From Paenibacillus sp. CF384 (GTDB taxonomy: Bacteria; Bacillota; Bacilli; Paenibacillales; Paenibacillaceae), in NCBI RefSeq assembly GCF_900106745.1, contig NZ_FNNV01000001.1, positions 806,001 to 870,000 of the forward strand: DNA of 64,000 nt, in the 5' to 3' direction. Shown piece by piece: positions 59,604 through 64,000 of this stretch. The notes below the pieces were generated by a model. The model was given only the letters and a program-made list of their open reading frames with translations, searched no databases and was not told where the DNA came from. Position 1 is the stretch's first letter. Every line of letters begins with the position of its first letter. A program made the position numbers and the translations under genes.

Positions 59604-60845
59604 TTATAGCGACTGCCACAGCCGATATAGAAGCGACTTTGCAGCACGCAGTCGAATAATGCCCCTGCTGCCGCTAAGATTCGCCGTAAACACCTGTGTG
59701 GGCTTCCCGCGCTCCGAAAGTCCGAAATACACAAGCCCGACCGGTTTCCCCTCAGACTCTGCCGGGCCGGCTACTCCGGTTAACGACACGCCGAAATCGC
59801 TGCCTGCAAGTTCGCGTACCCGCTCCGCCATAAGCGCCGCAGTCGACTCGCTGATTGCACCTGGTGCATCAGTTCCCTCGAGCTGCGACATCGGGATGCT
59901 CAGCAATTTATGTTTCATTAAATTGGTGTACGTTACGACGCCGCCAACAAACTCTCCGCTGCTTCCGGGGACTTGTGTCACGAGCTGCGCGAACAAACCG
60001 CCTGTGAGACTCTCTGCGCTGGCTAGTGAGCGTCCTGTGGCTCGCAGCTGCCTAATGACAGCTTCCTCGAGCGGAATGTCTTCACGAGCGTACAGATGCG
60101 TGCCAACACGTGCAAGAATTTGATCCTCCGCCGATTTGAGACGCGCTTCGGCCTCCTGCTCGTTTAACGCTTTCGTCGAAATCCGAATCGCAACTTCGCC
60201 TTCTTTGGCATATGGAGCAATCGACGGATCGGATTGACCTTCGATTAAATCAATAATAGCCTGCTCCAAACTTGATTCACCGATGCCGGCGAACATCAGC
60301 AAACGAGAGAACAGTCTGCGTTCCTCACCCATGACGGATCGAATCCACGTTTTTGCCGGCCCATCGAACATCGGTTTCATCTCGCGCGGCGGCCCCGGAA
60401 GCAGTACATAGCTTGTGCCGTCTACGGTGAGTGCATTGCCTACAGCTAAGCCCGCATCATTCATCAGCGGATCGCTGCCTTCAATTAGGTGCGCTTGACG
60501 ACGATTGCTCTCCACCATGTGAATGCCGCGCGAACTGAACATAACCTCTATTTTGTCCATAGACGGCTGATGAATCGCAATGGAACGGTTCAAATAATCC
60601 GCCAGCGCATCTTTCGTCAAGTCATCCATCGTCGGCCCAAGCCCGCCCGTAAAGAGAATGAGATCGGCTCTAGTGCGCGCAAGCTCGATCGCTTGGCGAA
60701 TTCGGCCTGCATTATCGCCGACGACAGTCTGAAAATAAACATCGACGCCCAGCTCCGCAAGCCCCTGAGACAAATAGGTAGCATTCGTATTCACAGTCTG
60801 ACCCAGCAGCAATTCCGTACCTACAGCAATAATTTCTGCGCGCAT
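59604..60845 (-). CDS. cinA: Competence/damage-inducible protein CinA
   Basis: 413 residues. The N-terminal MoCF-like domain (AVGTELLLGQTVNTNATYLSQGLAELGVDV, FTGGLGPTMDDLTKDAL) acts on ADP-ribose-type substrates. The C-terminal domain (LASAESLTGGLFAQLVTQVPGSS, GVSLTGVAGP) is a nicotinamide-nucleotide amidase. It recycles NMN and is cotranscribed with recA in several Firmicutes. Here a terminator separates the two. Confidence 0.93.
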   Translation of the reverse strand: MRAEIIAVGTELLLGQTVNTNATYLSQGLAELGVDVYFQTVVGDNAGRIRQAIELARTRADLILFTGGLGPTMDDLTKDALADYLNRSIAIHQPSMDKIEVMFSSRGIHMVESNRRQAHLIEGSDPLMNDAGLAVGNALTVDGTSYVLLPGPPREMKPMFDGPAKTWIRSVMGEERRLFSRLLMFAGIGESSLEQAIIDLIEGQSDPSIAPYAKEGEVAIRISTKALNEQEAEARLKSAEDQILARVGTHLYAREDIPLEEAVIRQLRATGRSLASAESLTGGLFAQLVTQVPGSSGEFVGGVVTYTNLMKHKLLSIPMSQLEGTDAPGAISESTAALMAERVRELAGSDFGVSLTGVAGPAESEGKPVGLVYFGLSERGKPTQVFTANLSGSRGIIRLRAAKSLLYRLWQSL

Positions 60846-60902
60846 GCCAACAGCTCCGATCTATGTATAAGGTGGATTAGCAACCAGGTGTAGGAAAAGC
60901 AA

Positions 60903-60940
60903 AGCACCACCCCTTCCGGACGAACAGAAGGAGTGATGCT
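60903..60940 (-). terminator. Terminator after pgsA
   Basis: A stem of about 14 bp (AGCATCACTCCTTC / GAAGGGGTGGTGCT with G-T pairs), followed by TTGCTTTTCC on the minus strand. Confidence 0.75.
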
Positions 60941-60965
60941 ACATGTTTAATGCGTGAATGCCGGT

Positions 60966-61541
60966 TTAGGCTACCGGAATGAGATTTTTATTTTTGACAA
61001 AATAATCGATACCGGAGTAAACCGTGATGAGTGCCGCTGCATAACTAGAAATCAAATCGAATGGAAAATCCAGAAATGCAAACGGGAAATTGTTAAGCAA
61101 TAACGCGATAATCATCGTAATTTGGATGGCGGTCTTCCATTTGCCCCACGTGCTGGCAGCCAGAACAGAGCCTTCAAGCAATGCAATCTGGCGAAGGCCA
61201 GTAACTGCAAACTCCCGACTAATGATGACGATCGCAATCCAAGCATCAAGCTTAGCCATTTCAACAAGCGAAATAAGCACCGCCGCAACTAACAGCTTGT
61301 CTGCCAGCGGATCTAACAGCTTGCCCAAATTAGTGACGATTTTGTTCTTGCGTGCAATATAACCGTCAAGTCCATCCGTGCTCGCTGCAACGATAAAGAC
61401 CAGCGCGGCCAAAATTTGATTCCAAGTAATGGAAAAATCATCGTAGGTGAGCGGCTTCAGATCGACATTAATCAGCAGCAGCACCATAATTATGGGCACC
61501 AAAAAGATGCGGACAAGCGTAATGCGGTTGGCTAAATTCAC
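60966..61541 (-). CDS. pgsA: CDP-diacylglycerol-glycerol-3-phosphate 3-phosphatidyltransferase
   Basis: 191 residues, five or six membrane helices, with the CDP-alcohol phosphotransferase motif DGLDGYIARKNKIVTNLGKLLDPLADKLL. It makes phosphatidylglycerol phosphate in the membrane. GTG start with GGGGAGGGG five bases upstream; it overlaps the end of rimO by 4 bases. Confidence 0.95.
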   Translation of the reverse strand: MNLANRITLVRIFLVPIIMVLLLINVDLKPLTYDDFSITWNQILAALVFIVAASTDGLDGYIARKNKIVTNLGKLLDPLADKLLVAAVLISLVEMAKLDAWIAIVIISREFAVTGLRQIALLEGSVLAASTWGKWKTAIQITMIIALLLNNFPFAFLDFPFDLISSYAAALITVYSGIDYFVKNKNLIPVA

Positions 61542-62866
61542 GCGAGCCCCTCCCCGGACATATCAAACTCGTAAGCGTGCGTAATGCGCACCCTTTGAAT
61601 TTCGCCGATTGCGGCTTTACATTTCGAGATAAACACTTCACCGTCAATTTCAGGTGCATCGTATTCCGAGCGACCAACGTATACATCACTGCGGCCGTCA
61701 TAGCGTTCTACCAGCACGTCGATCTCTTTGCCGACATGTTTGCCGCTAAGCTCTTTGGATACTTCACGCTGAATTTCCATGAGTGTGTTGGAGCGCCACT
61801 CTTTCACATCATCAGGAACAGCATCCGGCAAGCGAACCGCCGGTGTATCTTCTTCAGCCGAGTAGGTAAACACACCCAGACGATCAAATTTCATCTCGCG
61901 TACGAAGTCGCACAGTCGCTCGAAATCCTCGTTGGTTTCACCTGGGAACCCAACAATAATGGATGTCCGAAGCGCTACATCCGGAATGCGGGCACGAATG
62001 CGCTGTACTAATGCACGCGTATCCGTCTGGCGTCCCGGGCGGCGCATTCTCTTCAGAATGGAATCTTCGCTGTGCTGGAGCGGCATATCGATATAGTTGC
62101 ATACTTTCGGATTTGCTGCGATAGTATCGATCAATTCGTCCGTAAAGAAGCCTGGATATGCATAATGCAGACGCACCCATGCAATGCCTTCCACTTCGCT
62201 AACACGATTCAGCAGTTCCGGAAGCATAAACTTATCATACAGATCCGTACCGTAATTCGTCGAATCCTGTGCAATCAAGCTGACTTCCTTCACGCCTTGC
62301 TTAGCCAGCATCTCCACTTCAGCCACGATGGATTCCATCGAACGGCTGCGGAATTTACCGCGCATAATCGGAATCGAACAGAATGTACAAGCGTTGTCGC
62401 AGCCTTCGGCGATCTTGACATAAGCTGTGTAACGCGGTGTTGTCACTAAACGCGGGAGCTTCTGATCGTAGTCAAAGACCGGATTGCCGACTTTAACCGG
62501 ACGTTTACCGCGAAGCGCTTCTTCGACAATATCCGTAATCTGATGGAAATCACCTGTACCGACGATACCGTCGATCTCCGGCATTTCTTCCATCAACTGC
62601 TTCTTATACCGCTGTGTCAAACAACCGGAGACGATAAGCGCCTTAAGCCGGCCTGTTTGCTTGAATTCCGCCATGTCTAGAATTGTATTAACGGACTCTT
62701 CCTTAGCCGCATCAATAAATCCGCATGTATTCACGATAATAACGGTGGCATCATCTGCTTGATCCACCAATTGGTAGCCGCGATGATCGATTAGACCGGA
62801 CATAATCTCCGAATCGACCAAATTCTTCTCGCAGCCCAATGTTACGACTTTCACTCGTTCTGTCAT
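61538..62866 (-). CDS. rimO: Ribosomal protein S12 methylthiotransferase
   Basis: 442 residues: LGCEKNLVDSE, NTCGFIDAAKEE and SGCLTQRYK in the N-terminal domain, radical-SAM motif CDNACTFCSIPIMRGKFRSR, and a TRAM domain. It methylthiolates an aspartate of S12. It resembles MiaB at 48279, but the SIPIMRGKFRSR segment marks RimO. Confidence 0.95.
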   Translation of the reverse strand: MTERVKVVTLGCEKNLVDSEIMSGLIDHRGYQLVDQADDATVIIVNTCGFIDAAKEESVNTILDMAEFKQTGRLKALIVSGCLTQRYKKQLMEEMPEIDGIVGTGDFHQITDIVEEALRGKRPVKVGNPVFDYDQKLPRLVTTPRYTAYVKIAEGCDNACTFCSIPIMRGKFRSRSMESIVAEVEMLAKQGVKEVSLIAQDSTNYGTDLYDKFMLPELLNRVSEVEGIAWVRLHYAYPGFFTDELIDTIAANPKVCNYIDMPLQHSEDSILKRMRRPGRQTDTRALVQRIRARIPDVALRTSIIVGFPGETNEDFERLCDFVREMKFDRLGVFTYSAEEDTPAVRLPDAVPDDVKEWRSNTLMEIQREVSKELSGKHVGKEIDVLVERYDGRSDVYVGRSEYDAPEIDGEVFISKCKAAIGEIQRVRITHAYEFDMSGEGLA

Positions 62867-62940
62867 TTTGTATCCCCCAAACCCCTCCGTAAAGCTATCC
62901 TAACAAGTATAATACAAGGCATATACAGTGTCAAAATACG

Positions 62941-62985
62941 AAAAAGTCCCAGCCACCGCGACTTTGCCTGCGGACCGGGACTCTT
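62941..62985 (-). terminator. Terminator after yajQ
   Basis: AGTCCC/GGGACT outer stem with GCGG-type inner pairing, followed by TTTTT on the minus strand, within 20 bases of the yajQ stop. Confidence 0.8.
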
Positions 62986-63003
62986 CTTATGTACCTAAAT
63001 CGC

Positions 63004-63492
63004 TTAGCGGTAGTTCGTAAATTGCAGATCAATTTGAAGATCTGCGCCGCGCAGCAACGCCATGACCGCTTGCAAATCATCAAGGCTCTTGCCTGTTACA
63101 CGAATGGAATCGCCTTGAATTTGGCTTTTCACTTTCAGCTTGGAATCACGAATCAGAATATTAATTTTCTTCGAGATATCCTGCTCGATGCCTTGTTTCA
63201 GTTTAATCTTCTGTCTAACCGTTCCCGCCGAAGCCGGCTCCAATTTGCCAAATTCCATGTTCTTGATCGGCACACCGCGTTTGATCATTTTGGATTGCAA
63301 AATATCAATGACGCTCGCCAATTTGTACTCGTCATCCGATACGACGACAATATCTTCTTTCTCGATTGCAATACTGCTCTTGCTGTTCTTGAAGTCAAAG
63401 CGCGTTTCAATCTCCCGCTCCGCTTGTGTGATTGCATTGTTCAGCTCTTGCATATCGACTTTCGATACGATATCAAATGAATTCTCAGCCAT
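63004..63492 (-). CDS. yajQ: YajQ-family nucleotide-binding protein
   Basis: 162 residues, full-length YajQ (SFDIVSKVDMQELNNAITQAEREIETRFDFK, ..., GDSIRVTGKSLDDLQAVMALLRG). Members bind cyclic di-GMP in some bacteria, but in others the ligand is unknown. The ATG at 63492 is 12 bases after AAAGGAG. The frame runs on upstream into the terminator of the next gene, so it is not coding there. Confidence 0.93.
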   Translation of the reverse strand: MAENSFDIVSKVDMQELNNAITQAEREIETRFDFKNSKSSIAIEKEDIVVVSDDEYKLASVIDILQSKMIKRGVPIKNMEFGKLEPASAGTVRQKIKLKQGIEQDISKKINILIRDSKLKVKSQIQGDSIRVTGKSLDDLQAVMALLRGADLQIDLQFTNYR

Positions 63493-63550
63493 CTTCCATT
63501 GCAGCTCCTTTGCTTTTTCATTGACAAGTATTATAACGCATCTTCCTGCA

Positions 63551-63594
63551 CAAGAAAAGGCATTCCTCCCGGCTATTCCCGGCATGAATGCCTT
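63551..63594 (-). terminator. Terminator after rodZ
   Basis: AAGGCATTC/GAATGCCTT outer stem with a CCGG/CCGG inner stem, then TTTTCTTG on the minus strand. It begins eight bases after the rodZ stop. Confidence 0.85.
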
Positions 63595-63601
63595 GTTCAC
63601 G

Positions 63602-64000
63602 TTATTGTGCAGGTGTTTCCGTCGTTTCCCCTTCAGCCATATCAAGCTGCATGCGGTGCGGCTTCCCCGTCCCGTTGCCGTCCTCTAGCAGAACGCCGTC
63701 AACGGTCACGTCAACTAAATCCGCGCGTCCGATATTAATATAAACAGGACCATTGATATCAAGCTCAGTCGTTTCACCGGATTTAGTAAAACTATGCTGC
63801 AGCAAATATTTTTTCCCGTTCTTGTTGTTCTCTTTAACGCCTATCCAAGCAGCACCTGTCGCTTTGAACACGAGTTTATGCGTGCCGGCAGGTGCAACCT
63901 TGTAATAATCCGTCGAACCGGAAGAACGATCAAGCGTCAGCGTTGTAGCTGGCACGACAGGCTCCTCCACTGGCGTCTCATCCGTTGGCGGCGGCGTAAC
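63602..64000 (-). CDS. rodZ: RodZ-like protein, C-terminal part (cut by window edge)
   Basis: The last ~132 residues: a proline/threonine-rich linker (VTPPPTDETPVEEPV) and a DUF4115 beta domain (AAWIGVKENNKNGKKYLLQHSF, GPVYINIGRADLVDVTVDGVLL). This is the extracellular end of RodZ, which links MreB to the membrane. The HTH and membrane helix should lie to the right. The place next to pgsA-cinA-recA matches ymfM in Bacillus. Confidence 0.85.
   Translation of the reverse strand, partial: VTPPPTDETPVEEPVVPATTLTLDRSSGSTDYYKVAPAGTHKLVFKATGAAWIGVKENNKNGKKYLLQHSFTKSGETTELDINGPVYINIGRADLVDVTVDGVLLEDGNGTGKPHRMQLDMAEGETTETPAQ

Noticed and set aside
63493-63645. N-terminal extension of yajQ upstream of 63492
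   Set aside because: The extra residues would be encoded by the rodZ terminator and have no family similarity; the ATG at 63492 gives the normal length.

Overview
The window looks like chromosome of a spore-forming Firmicute of the Paenibacillaceae (Paenibacillus or Cohnella type). The reasons are a Bacillus-like sporulation and housekeeping order (rodZ, pgsA, cinA, recA, recX, rny, ymdB, spoVS, korAB, miaB, ricA), strong AGGAGG-type ribosome binding sites with frequent GTG and TTG starts, a very large mannan-type sugar locus with DUF5696, DUF5060, NHL and Yip1 genes, and a cobalamin riboswitch. Almost all genes lie on the minus strand. Only the threonine synthase fragment at the left edge and one MFS transporter are on the plus strand. 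No rRNA, tRNA, insertion sequence, prophage or CRISPR array was found.

Layout. 1-720: 3' end of thrC and its terminator. 726-5510: an island, A+T-richer by eye, of small modifying enzymes (four GNAT acetyltransferases, a SAM methyltransferase, a NUDIX hydrolase, a DinB-like protein), two tiny membrane proteins and a GNAT N-terminal remnant. 5600-11200: a two-component system, an SDR, DUF2809 and DUF3900 proteins and an aminoglycoside-adenylyltransferase-like protein. 11340-11810: a non-coding array of eight regularly spaced hairpin repeats. 11850-17085: helD, a DUF1294 gene and hrpB.

17155-35600 is one coherent beta-mannan/mannoside locus. A LacI regulator at 34427 precedes a 12-gene, 17-kb unidirectional cluster with a strong promoter, two identical GTTAG-n-CTAAC palindromes and a cre site at its head, and a terminator at its end. 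It encodes a conventional lipoprotein binding protein, a 978-residue membrane-tethered binding protein with beta-sandwich extensions, two ABC permease pairs, a membrane NHL/TPR protein, a Yip1-like protein, a DUF5696 ectoprotein, an extracytoplasmic DUF5060 glycosidase, and GH26 and GH113 enzymes without signal peptides. No ATPase is encoded, so a shared MsmX-type ATPase is inferred. The gene set suggests surface capture, ABC uptake and intracellular cleavage of manno-oligosaccharides.

35670-41560 is a B12 uptake and salvage operon (btuF-btuC-btuD-cobT-cobU-cobS) behind a cobalamin riboswitch, a well-formed 31-codon leader ORF and a terminator. 41566-47710 holds a copper P-type ATPase, a rhodanese, DUF3889 and DUF4184 proteins, signal peptidase I and an MFS transporter. 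47768-64000 is the conserved core, which includes RNase Y and its RicA partner, a LexA-box recA promoter and a sigma-H-like spoVS promoter.
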